Assembly (NCBI GenBank): GCA_009920815.1
Contig: RFZH01000039.1
Coordinates: 1-13,739 of the forward strand
Direction of reading: 5' to 3'
Source of the DNA: Paracoccaceae bacterium
Lineage (GTDB): Bacteria > Pseudomonadota > Alphaproteobacteria > Rhodobacterales > Rhodobacteraceae
DNA length: 13,739 nt
This document shows, one piece after another, positions 1-8,119 of the stretch. The position numbers and the translations under genes were made by a program. The notes beneath the pieces are model-generated. The model was not told where the DNA came from, ran no database searches, and saw only the letters and a program-made list of their open reading frames with translations. Every line of letters starts with the position of its first letter. Positions within the stretch are counted from its first letter, which is position 1.

Positions 1-87
1 TAGATCTTGTTCGCTGACGATTGGTGAATCAAATTCGCAGGCCTCGCAGCTGGTGTTTATACTTTGGTGATCTGAACTTTTGGTCAT
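1..87 (-). CDS. Start of an unrecognised protein, cut by window edge
   Basis: An ATG at 85-87 opens a frame that runs without a stop through 29 codons to the window edge. It is preceded by a GAGG ribosome-binding site at 94-97, 6 bases from the ATG. The visible N-terminus begins MTKSSDHQSINTSCEACEF and contains a CxxC pair at residues 14-17; it shows no signal peptide or membrane segment. I do not recognise the family and too little is visible to assign one. It lies 52 bp downstream of the VOC gene on the same strand, so it may be co-transcribed or may use the candidate promoter at 114-143. Confidence 0.5.
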   Translation of the reverse strand, partial: MTKSSDHQSINTSCEACEFDSPIVSEQDL

Positions 88-113
88 GTCCTACCTCTAT
101 GTCATCTATCAGG

Positions 114-143
114 CTTAGATGCTGTTTATGTAAGCTATGTCAA
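114..143 (-). promoter_or_regulatory. Candidate sigma70-type promoter for the edge gene
   Basis: Read on the minus strand, a perfect TTGACA (138-143) is followed after 18 bases by TCTAAG (114-119), which matches only 4 of 6 of the consensus -10. The -35 overlaps the stop codon of the VOC gene. The box is good but the -10 is poor, so this is a weak candidate only. Confidence 0.2.
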
Positions 144-706
144 AGGGTATCACGCGTCCCCATCAGCTGTTCGATTGCCAAGGCGATATGGCGTTGTTGA
201 ATATTATACGCGCCTTCCGCGACGCGTGCGCGATGCGCGGTGATCATGATATCGGCGACCCGAAAACCTTCGGGGACGGTGAATGTATAGGATGCCAATT
301 CTATCAATAGCCCCAACGGATCTCTGAAATAAATAGATTTCATAAAGCCGCGGTCTTTGGGCCCAACATAGGCTTGCCCACGCGCCTTGAACCGTTCTTC
401 TATTTGCTCAAATACAGATTGGCTTACGTCGAATGCTATATGATGCACTGCACCTATATCTTGCGGGACACGCTTTTGATGTGGCGTTCGACCTTCGTTA
501 GTGAAAATAGTGATCAATCGCCCATCACCGGGATCGAAGTAAAGATGAGATTCCTCGGGGTTATCAAGATTGGGTTGTTCAAAAACAAATGGCATTCCCA
601 ATAGGCCTTGCCAGAAATCAATCGACGTTTGTCTATCCGCACCCACTAGCGTTACATGATGTAAACCTTGTGTCGGAACCTTGGTCCCAAGGGTGGTGTT
701 TTCCAT
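140..706 (-). CDS. VOC-family (glyoxalase/extradiol-dioxygenase-like) metalloprotein
   Basis: This is a 188-residue protein of the vicinal oxygen chelate superfamily. Two beta-alpha-beta-beta-beta modules are visible: GLHHVTL near residues 14-20 opens the first and GAVHHIAFDV near 85-94 opens the second. Likely metal ligands are His17, His89 and Glu136 (in LLIELAS); they are intact, so an active metal site is plausible. The layout resembles ring-cleaving dioxygenase/glyoxalase-type proteins, but the substrate cannot be read from sequence and the family covers isomerases, dioxygenases and resistance proteins. The start at 704-706 is chosen because AGGA lies 7 bases upstream; an in-frame GTG at 746-748 would add 14 residues but has no ribosome-binding site. 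It sits about 110 bp after the GH42 gene with no clear terminator between, so its link to the sugar operon is uncertain. Confidence 0.85.
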   Translation of the reverse strand: MENTTLGTKVPTQGLHHVTLVGADRQTSIDFWQGLLGMPFVFEQPNLDNPEESHLYFDPGDGRLITIFTNEGRTPHQKRVPQDIGAVHHIAFDVSQSVFEQIEERFKARGQAYVGPKDRGFMKSIYFRDPLGLLIELASYTFTVPEGFRVADIMITAHRARVAEGAYNIQQRHIALAIEQLMGTRDTL

Positions 707-713
707 CGGGTTT

Positions 714-717
714 TCCT
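714..717 (-). promoter_or_regulatory. Ribosome-binding site deciding the VOC start
   Basis: AGGA within AAAAGGAAAA on the minus strand, 7 bases before the ATG at 704-706. It favours the 188-residue product over the longer GTG-started version. Confidence 0.6.
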
Positions 718-814
718 TTTGGCAGTTGAACATAAAAAGGTTGGTCACAACATTTATAAAATGCCGCGTTGATACACCCTAAGTCTTTTGTTTTGGTTTG
801 CAACACTTTGGCTT

Positions 815-830
815 CGCGTCACCGCGTCAC
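815..830 (-). repeat. Perfect 8-bp tandem duplication spanning the GH42 stop codon
   Basis: CGCGTCAC occurs twice back to back (815-822 and 823-830, plus-strand reading). The TGA stop of the GH42 gene (819-821) is created at the junction. With a single copy the frame would run on for about 20 more codons to a TAA. This is directly visible; whether it is a recent slippage event is inference. Confidence 0.6.
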
Positions 831-2756
831 AGGGGTCTCTAGGTCTTCGCGTAAATAGGATGCTGCTGGTACACATTTTCCATTTATATTATGATCTTGC
901 GTGTCATAGTTGATCCAAAACCGTTCTGTCCGCGTGTCTCGACAGCGCAGCCCGTCGGGCAGATCAATCACGGACAGACCTGCGCCAGCCGCTTGACGTT
1001 TAATTAATGCACGCCAGCCAGTGTGATCGAACCAGCCTGCAACATAAACTTGATGACCTTGTTCTACAACCGCGGGGCAACCAGTCGTGGTTTGCTCTTC
1101 GATCACGGCAGATGTTTCTAAGTGTTCGAAATATCCGGTAACCTGACCACCGTTCTTTAATGCCAAAGACAGGCTTGGTCGCAGGCTTTCGACATAGGAT
1201 ACCGTGACATCCAGACCTGTCATCCGAGGCGGCAAGGGCGTCGGGATGGTCAAGTGTTCGCCCCGTGCTGCGGTGCGTGGGCCATAAATCACACGTGCAT
1301 CAGCGGAGGCCAAAGCGTCAATGAGATCACCCGCCACATGGATCATCCCCGGGACAAACACCATTTTGTAGCCGGTGAAATCACGCGTTGAGGGGGGCAA
1401 GATATCAATAGAAAGGCCCAATGACCTAAGCGCACGATAGACCTGAAAAACCAATGAAAAGTAATTCAGCCCTTTGCCATGTGGTTGCACAGACCAAGCA
1501 AAATCAGAATTGTAATCAAAGATGATTGCCACGGGTGCCTGTGAAATGCTGACCGCGGGCGCATTTGCGATTTCTTGGGCAACTTGTCGCGCTTCGGCCA
1601 GTGCTGGGGCATCTGCACTGTCCGGCCGCAAAAGGCCTGCGTGCATTTGCTCTTGGGCCATAGGGGCTTGGCGCCAACGGAAATAACAGACAGCTTCGGC
1701 GCCATGGGCAAAGGCTTCCCATGACCACAACCGCACCATTCCAGCCAATGGCGCAGGGTTATAGGGGGCCCAATTTACGGGACCGGGTTGTTGTTCCATA
1801 ATCCACCATCGGCCACGCCCGACGGCGCGGTATAGATCATGATGAAAGGCTTGGAAATCCGGGTCACCCTGTTTTGCATAGTGTGCTTTGTGCGCTTCGT
1901 CAGCGTCCACGCGATCTTCTAGGAAACCCAACGGATAGCTGTCCCAACTGGCAATATCGAGGCATTCACCAACTTTGAAATGGTCAAAATCTGTGATCCG
2001 ACCCATATAGTTATGCGCGATAGGAGCATTAGAATACTGGCGAATAATATCCACCTGTATTTTGTTGAATGCGACAACCTGATCCGAACTGAATTGTCGA
2101 AAGGCTAGGCTGTGCGACGGGTTGGGTTCTGTGACTGTTAAATTCGGCAGATCGATCTGATCGAAATTTGCATAATCCATCGACCAAAACACATTGCCCC
2201 AAGCGGCGTTGAGCGCGCCGATGTCACCATCGTTTCCTGTTGTCGCAAACTGTTTGCGCAGCCAAGCTTGAAACGCGGTGCGCGCCGCGTCGCTATAGGA
2301 CAGGGTCGTGTCATGGCAGCCATATTCATTATCGGTTTGCCAAGCGGCAATATTGGGGTTTGTGCCATATCGTTGCGCCATCTTTTTGACGATGCGCGCG
2401 CATTCAGCTTGGTATCCTAAGTGCGAAAAACAATAATGCCGCCGTGAACCAAATTTCCGCGGCTTGCCGTCGCGATCAATGGCAATCATGTCGGGGTGTT
2501 TGTCGATCATCCAACGTGGTGGCGTGGCTGTTGGGGTCCCCAAAACAACACGCAACCCCGCATCGCCCAAAACCGTAATCGCGCGATCCAGCCAATCAAA
2601 ATCATACTGGCCGGGACTTGGTTCCAGGCGTGTCCATGCAAATTCACCGATGCGAACCCAGGTTAAACCTGCTTCGACCATGCGTTGTGCATCTTGGGAC
2701 CAGATGTCTTCTGGCCAGTGCTCTGGATAATAACAAGTGCCGATGGTGCGTTTCAT
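819..2756 (-). CDS. GH42 beta-galactosidase, cytoplasmic
   Basis: This is a family 42 glycoside hydrolase of 645 residues, a typical length. It should remove terminal beta-galactosyl groups with retention of configuration. The N-terminal TIM barrel begins with the family hallmark CYYPEHWPE at about residues 8-16. The acid/base glutamate lies in TDNEYG (Asn143-Glu144) and the nucleophile in WIMEQQPGPVNW (Glu321). A middle trimerisation-type domain and a small C-terminal domain follow. The zinc-binding cysteine cluster of some GH42 enzymes is not evident. There is no signal peptide, so it acts in the cytoplasm on imported sugar. The start at 2754-2756 is preferred because homologues begin at this point and GAGAG precedes it; an ATG 7 codons upstream (2777) has no ribosome-binding site. 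It is the last gene of the tight operon, 23 bp after the SDR stop. GH42 enzymes can also act on alpha-L-arabinosides, so galactoside specificity is likely but not certain. Confidence 0.93.
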   Translation of the reverse strand: MKRTIGTCYYPEHWPEDIWSQDAQRMVEAGLTWVRIGEFAWTRLEPSPGQYDFDWLDRAITVLGDAGLRVVLGTPTATPPRWMIDKHPDMIAIDRDGKPRKFGSRRHYCFSHLGYQAECARIVKKMAQRYGTNPNIAAWQTDNEYGCHDTTLSYSDAARTAFQAWLRKQFATTGNDGDIGALNAAWGNVFWSMDYANFDQIDLPNLTVTEPNPSHSLAFRQFSSDQVVAFNKIQVDIIRQYSNAPIAHNYMGRITDFDHFKVGECLDIASWDSYPLGFLEDRVDADEAHKAHYAKQGDPDFQAFHHDLYRAVGRGRWWIMEQQPGPVNWAPYNPAPLAGMVRLWSWEAFAHGAEAVCYFRWRQAPMAQEQMHAGLLRPDSADAPALAEARQVAQEIANAPAVSISQAPVAIIFDYNSDFAWSVQPHGKGLNYFSLVFQVYRALRSLGLSIDILPPSTRDFTGYKMVFVPGMIHVAGDLIDALASADARVIYGPRTAARGEHLTIPTPLPPRMTGLDVTVSYVESLRPSLSLALKNGGQVTGYFEHLETSAVIEEQTTTGCPAVVEQGHQVYVAGWFDHTGWRALIKRQAAGAGLSVIDLPDGLRCRDTRTERFWINYDTQDHNINGKCVPAASYLREDLETPVTR

Positions 2757-2779
2757 ATCGCTCTCGATGTGTTGCATGT

Positions 2780-3550
2780 TTAGCCCGTGGTTACCACACC
2801 GCCATCAACGACCACAGCCTGACCCGTCATCATACGGCTTGCATCAGAGGCAAGGAACAGGGTGGTGTCAACGATGTCTTTTGGGGAAAGATGATCCTTT
2901 AAACATTGGCGTTCCAAATGTGCCGCCAGCGAATCGGGCGTGGCCCATTTGTCCAATTGTTTTTCCGTCAATACCCAACCAGGCGCCAACGCATTTACCC
3001 GTATTTTGTCTGGCCCAAATTCCCGTGCCAAACTGCGGGTCATGCCGGTGATACCTGCGTTAGATGTGGTGTAAATCGGATAGCCTGCGTTGCCCATCAT
3101 ATAACTGATTGATGAAAAGTTAATGATAGATCCGCCGCCATTCGATTTCATATGCTCAGCCGCTGCTTGGCAAGCAAAGAAATAGGCTTTGAGATTGATA
3201 GATGTGGACCAATCCCAAAATGCTTCGTCGACCTCGGACGTCTGATGGCGTTGGTCGTTGGCGGCATTATTAACCAAAATGTCCAATCCGTTTTGATGGG
3301 TCACGGTCGATGCAATCGCTTGGTTCAGGGCGGCGATATCTGTGATGTCACAGGGGATAAAGGTTGGACGGTTTTGATATTTAGCACCCATGGCATTACA
3401 AAACTCGGTCGCATCAGAACGCTGTACAAATGACACCTGTGCGCCTTGTTCCAAAAAGCCCTCTGTCAGGGACGCTCCAATGCCGGATCCGCCCCCTGTT
3501 ACAAAGACGCTTTTTCCTGCAAGATCATGAAAAGTGACCGTTTTATTCAT
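2780..3550 (-). CDS. Short-chain dehydrogenase, XylB-like sugar dehydrogenase relative, catalytic Lys replaced by Asn
   Basis: This is a 256-residue classical SDR with a Rossmann fold. The NAD(P)-binding TGGGSGIG lies at 18-25, the NNA motif at 94-96 and the structural Asn at 119. The likely catalytic Ser is 147 and Tyr is 160. The residue four after Tyr160, normally Lys in YxxxK, is Asn164 (codon AAC, complement of 3059-3061). Overall style, including a NDxRH segment after NNA and a QCLK segment near 215, recalls Caulobacter D-xylose 1-dehydrogenase XylB, which oxidises an aldose to its lactone; in this operon galactose would be a natural substrate, by inference. The missing lysine means activity may be low or altered, or this may be a subfamily trait. 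The start is ATG at 3548-3550, with GAGG inside the end of the halogenase gene; only one base separates the two genes, implying translational coupling. Confidence 0.9.
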   Translation of the reverse strand: MNKTVTFHDLAGKSVFVTGGGSGIGASLTEGFLEQGAQVSFVQRSDATEFCNAMGAKYQNRPTFIPCDITDIAALNQAIASTVTHQNGLDILVNNAANDQRHQTSEVDEAFWDWSTSINLKAYFFACQAAAEHMKSNGGGSIINFSSISYMMGNAGYPIYTTSNAGITGMTRSLAREFGPDKIRVNALAPGWVLTEKQLDKWATPDSLAAHLERQCLKDHLSPKDIVDTTLFLASDASRMMTGQAVVVDGGVVTTG

Positions 3551-3551
3551 A

Positions 3552-5105
3552 CTAAGCCTCGTTTGTGCGTAGTGATGTTAACCACGCATGATGGGAAAGG
3601 GCGCGCGCGGACAAGGCACGTGACTGTTTGGTTAGGTGATCAACCGTGTCGCGCGCAAAGGCGCGAAGCTTTGGATTGTGTTGCATCACGGCTTTTGCGA
3701 CATTTCGGTTTAAAAGGCCAAGCCCATCGAGAACGGGATAATGCAATAACTCTTCGACATGGGGTAATCCATCCAGCGCGTTTTTGAAATCATGTGAACT
3801 TGGCATATTTCGTGACCAAAATTCGACTTTCTCACGCGTTTGCGGTTGAATAAAGGTATCTGCAACATCACGCCAAAATAGAGTGTCCCGCCGTTCGGTG
3901 ACATAATGTAGATTGATGAAGTCGCGAAAATCGTCCACCTGATCTGCGATTGCGGCATTAAAGGTCGCACGGGCAGTGTCAGATGTTTGATCCAAACTTT
4001 GCAAATGCCTTTTTGCAAATAGCAAAGTTGCAACGAGGGTGCCATGGATTGACGTCGCCTCAAGAGGTTCTAGGAAACTTGAGGCTAGCCCTAATGCCAG
4101 AACATTGCCAACCCAAACATTTTGCAAACGGCCCGCGTCGATCACAATATCGGCACGCGGTTCAATCGTATGGCCCAGTGTGGTTTCGATTTCTGTTTTG
4201 GCCTGATCAGGCTTTATATGACGGTCTGAATAAACATACCCACATCCAATGCGGCCTTGCGTAGGGATTTGCCACATCCATCCTGACCCTTGGGCCCATG
4301 CCAACGTATAGGCGGGAATTTCCGCGTCCGAGGGCAAATCAATCCAAAAGGGCATCGCACGATTGACGGGTAATACGTCACCATAGCTTTGCCACTTTGC
4401 CCCCATTTCTTGGCCGATCAAACGACGTCGAAACCCCGTGCAGTCGATGAAAAAATCTGCTGCGAGCGTTGTCCCATTATCCAGCGTTAGGTGCCTGATA
4501 TGCCCTGTCTCGGCGTCCCGAAAAACGTTTTCGACCGTTGCATCTACAAGGCTAATTCCAGCTGATTTTTCACGCAGGAACGCACCAACCTTTGCTTGAT
4601 CAAAGTGGTAGGCATGATGAAACTGACTGATTGCCAGTACGCGCCCATTTTGATCTGCTACGGGCGCTTTGCCCGCCCCCATGAGCGCGGCAAACAGATG
4701 CGGTTCTGTAACGGATCGCCCGGCTGCCACGCAAAATGTATCGATCCAAGCACCGGCATCTGGCACGCGATCTGCCAAGGCATAAGGATCGTCAATCGGG
4801 CCATCATAGCTGTGGCCCAATCTGCGCCAATCACGGTGTCTGATGCCGTATTTGATTGTTGCATCTGTTTTGGCCAAAAATTCGGCCTCATCTAGGCCCA
4901 GCGCTTGTAACACGCCACCAAAAATTGACGTCGTACCTTCGCCCACGCCAATTGTCGGTATTTTCGAGCTTTCGATCAAGGTGATTGTTAGCGGACGTTT
5001 GGCCCGCCGTGCCTCGGCCTGCAAAATCATTGCAGACAGCCAGCCGGCGGTGCCGCCCCCGACAACAACAAGATGCTTTGACGCGCTGCTTGTTGTTTCA
5101 GTCAT
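3552..5105 (-). CDS. Tryptophan-halogenase-family flavoprotein
   Basis: This is a 517-residue member of the FADH2-dependent tryptophan halogenase (PrnA/RebH) family. The FAD-binding GGGTAGW is at residues 16-22 and GVGEGTT at 53-59. Lys85 in ATIKYGI aligns with the catalytic lysine (Lys79 of PrnA). The signature WxWxIP is present as WMWQIP at 276-281. The FLEPLEATSI segment at 344-353 includes Glu346, in the position of the catalytic glutamate. All hallmarks of a working flavin halogenase fold are therefore present. No dedicated flavin reductase gene is seen in the window. Family members of unknown role occur in carbohydrate-use loci of marine and freshwater bacteria, so the substrate need not be tryptophan and may be sugar-related. 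It starts 3 bp after melA; AAAGG abuts the ATG directly, which is too close for a normal ribosome-binding site and suggests coupling to melA translation. Confidence 0.9.
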   Translation of the reverse strand: MTETTSSASKHLVVVGGGTAGWLSAMILQAEARRAKRPLTITLIESSKIPTIGVGEGTTSIFGGVLQALGLDEAEFLAKTDATIKYGIRHRDWRRLGHSYDGPIDDPYALADRVPDAGAWIDTFCVAAGRSVTEPHLFAALMGAGKAPVADQNGRVLAISQFHHAYHFDQAKVGAFLREKSAGISLVDATVENVFRDAETGHIRHLTLDNGTTLAADFFIDCTGFRRRLIGQEMGAKWQSYGDVLPVNRAMPFWIDLPSDAEIPAYTLAWAQGSGWMWQIPTQGRIGCGYVYSDRHIKPDQAKTEIETTLGHTIEPRADIVIDAGRLQNVWVGNVLALGLASSFLEPLEATSIHGTLVATLLFAKRHLQSLDQTSDTARATFNAAIADQVDDFRDFINLHYVTERRDTLFWRDVADTFIQPQTREKVEFWSRNMPSSHDFKNALDGLPHVEELLHYPVLDGLGLLNRNVAKAVMQHNPKLRAFARDTVDHLTKQSRALSARALSHHAWLTSLRTNEA

Positions 5106-5108
5106 CCT

Positions 5109-6485
5109 TTAGGCCACACGCATCTTTGGCGCGCCAGACAACCATTCGGGTAACCAAGCGCCATGTTGGTCAATAAGTTCATCCACCAATTCCCAAATTT
5201 GATCCAGGTCCAGTTCCGCGCCCGTGTGCGGATCCATCATTGCCGCATGATAGATATGTTCGCGGTTTTGGGTTAGCAACGCTTGGACTGTCAATTCTTG
5301 GACATTGATATTCGACCGCATGATCGCAATCAACTGGGGGGGGACATTTTCAACGCGTGTGGGTTGGATCCCATTGCGATCAACAAGGCAAGGTACCTCG
5401 ACCGCACAGCCTTCGGGCAACTGAGGGACGTATCCATGATTGGCAATATTGCCATAGATCACGCTTGGTGTTCCGGTCCAGACCGAGTTGATGATTTCAG
5501 ACGCATATTCAACCGAGCTTGGCACTTCGATATGATTGGCGGTTTTGAACGCTTCCAGCTGATCTTTCCACCGTTCCACCTGTTCCACGCAGCGTTTAGG
5601 ATATTCATCTAGCGGTATGCCAAACCGTTCGATTAAATCGGGTCGGTCGCGTTTGATAAACCACGGCACATATTCGGCAAAATGTTCCGAACTTTCTGTT
5701 GCGAAATAGCCCAGCTTTTTCATCATTTCATAACGGACTTTGTTGGGGCATCGTGGGTTCCAGCTGCTTTCGGGGCGGGGGTAGGTGCCGTTTGCATATC
5801 CCTTTTGTAAATCGGGATATAAATCGCGATAGCTGCCATCCTCCATGATTTCTTCGAATTTGACGAAATAGGCGACATGGTTGATGCCCACAGATTGATA
5901 GCGGATTTTTTCAATTGGGATTTGTAAATCAGACGCCAGCTCATGTGCCGTACCTTGCACAGAATGGCACAATCCCACCTGTTTGATCTTGGGGTATTTC
6001 GCAGCAATCGCCCAAGTGTTAATGGCCATAGGGTTGACGTATTGCAACATCAAAGCCTCGGGGCAGACGTCCATCATATCTTCGCATATCGACCATAAAT
6101 GAGGAACCGTCCGCAATCCGCGCATGATGCCGCCAATGCCTAAGGTATCAGCGATTGTTTGGCGCAAACCGAATTTCTTTGGCACGTCAAAGTCCGTGAC
6201 GGTGCAAGGTTCAAAGCCACCGATTTGAAACGCAACAACCACAAAATCCGCGCCTTCTAGCGCCTCGCGTTGATTTAAGTGCAGCGAATGTGTGGCACCT
6301 ACACCAAGGGTTGATACCAGCTTTTCAAACACGATTTGGCTTTCGGCAAGCCGTTCTGGGTTGATATCCATCAATGCGACATGGGCATTTTTCAACGCAT
6401 CGCGTTGTAAGACATCGCCAATGATATTTTTCATGAAAACGGTTGATCCCGCTCCGATGAAGGTGATTTTTGGATGAGCTGTCAT
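5109..6485 (-). CDS. melA: MelA-type alpha-galactosidase (GH4)
   Basis: This is a 458-residue family 4 glycosidase very similar throughout to E. coli MelA (about 451 residues), recalled by motif. GH4 enzymes use NAD+ and a divalent metal (usually Mn2+) and cleave by an oxidation-elimination-reduction route. The N-terminal Rossmann motif ITFIGAGSTVF spans residues 7-17 and Asp40 follows the second strand. The metal and catalytic region has GLCHSVQGT with Cys173, and GINHVAYF with Asn202-His203. Asn151-Pro152 and the IADTLG segment at 111-116 are also conserved. CHSVQ is typical of alpha-galactosidases within GH4, which argues against a phospho-glycosidase. There is no signal peptide; it is cytoplasmic. 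The ATG at 6483-6485 has GAGGA 7 bases upstream. It lies 20 bp after the ATPase gene, tying it to the importer. Confidence 0.95.
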   Translation of the reverse strand: MTAHPKITFIGAGSTVFMKNIIGDVLQRDALKNAHVALMDINPERLAESQIVFEKLVSTLGVGATHSLHLNQREALEGADFVVVAFQIGGFEPCTVTDFDVPKKFGLRQTIADTLGIGGIMRGLRTVPHLWSICEDMMDVCPEALMLQYVNPMAINTWAIAAKYPKIKQVGLCHSVQGTAHELASDLQIPIEKIRYQSVGINHVAYFVKFEEIMEDGSYRDLYPDLQKGYANGTYPRPESSWNPRCPNKVRYEMMKKLGYFATESSEHFAEYVPWFIKRDRPDLIERFGIPLDEYPKRCVEQVERWKDQLEAFKTANHIEVPSSVEYASEIINSVWTGTPSVIYGNIANHGYVPQLPEGCAVEVPCLVDRNGIQPTRVENVPPQLIAIMRSNINVQELTVQALLTQNREHIYHAAMMDPHTGAELDLDQIWELVDELIDQHGAWLPEWLSGAPKMRVA

Positions 6486-6505
6486 ATTTAATTCCTCATA
6501 ACGGC

Positions 6506-8119
6506 TTAGGCGGAAATTACGTTAAACGCAGCATCAACCAGACGCTGGGTATACGCAGTTTGGGGGTGTTCAAGGACCCTAGATGTAGGTCCGGTTTCGA
6601 TGACATTGCCATGCTGCATCACAATAACATTATGACACAGCGCTTTTACGACCTTTAGATCATGGCTGATGAACATATAGCTTAGATCATGTTTGGCCCG
6701 CAGGTCGCGCAACAGATCAATGATTTGCGCTTGGATCGATAGATCTAATGCAGATGTCGGTTCATCGAGTAAAATAAATTCCGGGTTCAGCGACAAGGCG
6801 CGTGCAATTGCCAAACGTTGGCGTTGGCCCCCTGAAAATTCGTGTGGAAACCGGTTCATTGCATCGCGGGGCATTTGGACATCATCCAAGGCACGCCCCA
6901 CCAATTCTTGGCGCTCGGCCGTTGATGCACCGATTCCATTCACGATCAGACCTTCTTCGATAATCTGACGGATGATCATGCGCGGATTAAGCGATGAAAA
7001 TGGATCTTGGAACACCACTTGGATCCGCGGTCTCAGCGGACGCATGTCGCGGCGGCTAAGATGATCAATGCGCTGACCGTCAAAATGGATTTGGCCGGCA
7101 TTCGCGTCCAAAAGTTTGATCATCGCCATGCCCAATGTGGTTTTACCCGATCCCGATTCACCCACGATCCCAAGCGTTTCACCGCGTCGAATGGCACAGG
7201 AAATGTCGTTAACGGCAGCGATGTCTGTTTTTTGTCTAGAAAAGAAACCGCCATGCGAAATGCGGAACGCAACACGCATGTTCGTGGCTTGCATCAACGC
7301 TGCCGCATCTGGATCCAGTGGATCGGGTGTTCCCTTTGGATCGCTGGCTAAAAGATGCTTGGTATAGGGATGTTGAGGATTGGAAAAAATGTCTTTGGTT
7401 GTGCCGTGCTCGACCACTTCGCCATAGCGCATAACAACCACTTTATCGGATGTTTTTTCAACGACCGTTAGATCATGCGTAATCAAAATCACTGCCATAT
7501 TATGGCTTTTTTGCAGCGCTTTTAAGAGGGACAAAATTTCGGCTTGGACTGTCACGTCCAACGCGGTGGTCGGTTCGTCTGCGATCAACAAATCAGGTTT
7601 GTTGGCCAAGGCCATGGCAATCATCACCCGTTGGCGTTGGCCACCAGACATTTCATGTGGGTATTGGTTTATACGCGCTTCTGGATCTGGCAATTGCACT
7701 TCGCGAAACAATTGCACGACCTCATCCAAAGCTTGTTGTTTGGGCATAGGTCGATGGATTTGGATGATTTCCGCCACTTGGTCGCCGACCTTGTAAATCG
7801 GGTTGAGCGATGTCAAGGGTTCCTGAAAAATCATCGAAATTCGATCACCGCGTAGACGCAACATCTGGGCTTCGGAATATTCTGAGATGTCTTGCCCTTG
7901 AAACCAAATTTTTGTCTCTGGACCGACCTGCGCGTTGTCTGCCAACATCGACATTATTGCGCGCGCTGTAACGGATTTCCCAGATCCAGATTCGCCCACC
8001 ACCGCCAATGTTTCGCCGCGCGCCACATCATAGCTGACGCCGCGCACAGCCCGAACCAGCCCAGTGGCGGTCCTAAAATCAACCGCAACATTTTCAATTT
8101 TCAACAACGGCTCAGTCAT
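6506..8119 (-). CDS. ABC transporter double ATP-binding protein (Opp/Dpp, YejF-like)
   Basis: This protein of 537 residues carries two complete ABC ATPase domains in one chain, replacing the usual DppD/DppF pair. Domain 1 has Walker A GESGSGKS (about residues 42-49), signature MSGGQRQR and Walker B LLIADEP. Domain 2 has GESGSGKT, FSGGQRQR and FILLDEP. Between them lies the HPYTKHLL segment typical of the C-terminal region of OppD/OppF proteins. It powers import from the inner face of the membrane. The ATG at 8117-8119 is chosen because MTEPLLKIENV is the normal N-terminus and it forms an 8-bp overlap with the permease stop; in-frame ATGs at 8140 and 8158 would lie deeper inside the permease gene. 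The family is named for peptides, but its operon neighbours point to galactosides. Confidence 0.93.
   Translation of the reverse strand: MTEPLLKIENVAVDFRTATGLVRAVRGVSYDVARGETLAVVGESGSGKSVTARAIMSMLADNAQVGPETKIWFQGQDISEYSEAQMLRLRGDRISMIFQEPLTSLNPIYKVGDQVAEIIQIHRPMPKQQALDEVVQLFREVQLPDPEARINQYPHEMSGGQRQRVMIAMALANKPDLLIADEPTTALDVTVQAEILSLLKALQKSHNMAVILITHDLTVVEKTSDKVVVMRYGEVVEHGTTKDIFSNPQHPYTKHLLASDPKGTPDPLDPDAAALMQATNMRVAFRISHGGFFSRQKTDIAAVNDISCAIRRGETLGIVGESGSGKTTLGMAMIKLLDANAGQIHFDGQRIDHLSRRDMRPLRPRIQVVFQDPFSSLNPRMIIRQIIEEGLIVNGIGASTAERQELVGRALDDVQMPRDAMNRFPHEFSGGQRQRLAIARALSLNPEFILLDEPTSALDLSIQAQIIDLLRDLRAKHDLSYMFISHDLKVVKALCHNVIVMQHGNVIETGPTSRVLEHPQTAYTQRLVDAAFNVISA

Noticed and set aside
707..818. 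Separate promoter or terminator between the GH42 and VOC genes
   Set aside because: A TATAAA lies about 45-60 bases before the VOC start but no -35 at proper spacing was found, and no stem followed by a T-run was seen, so neither is called.
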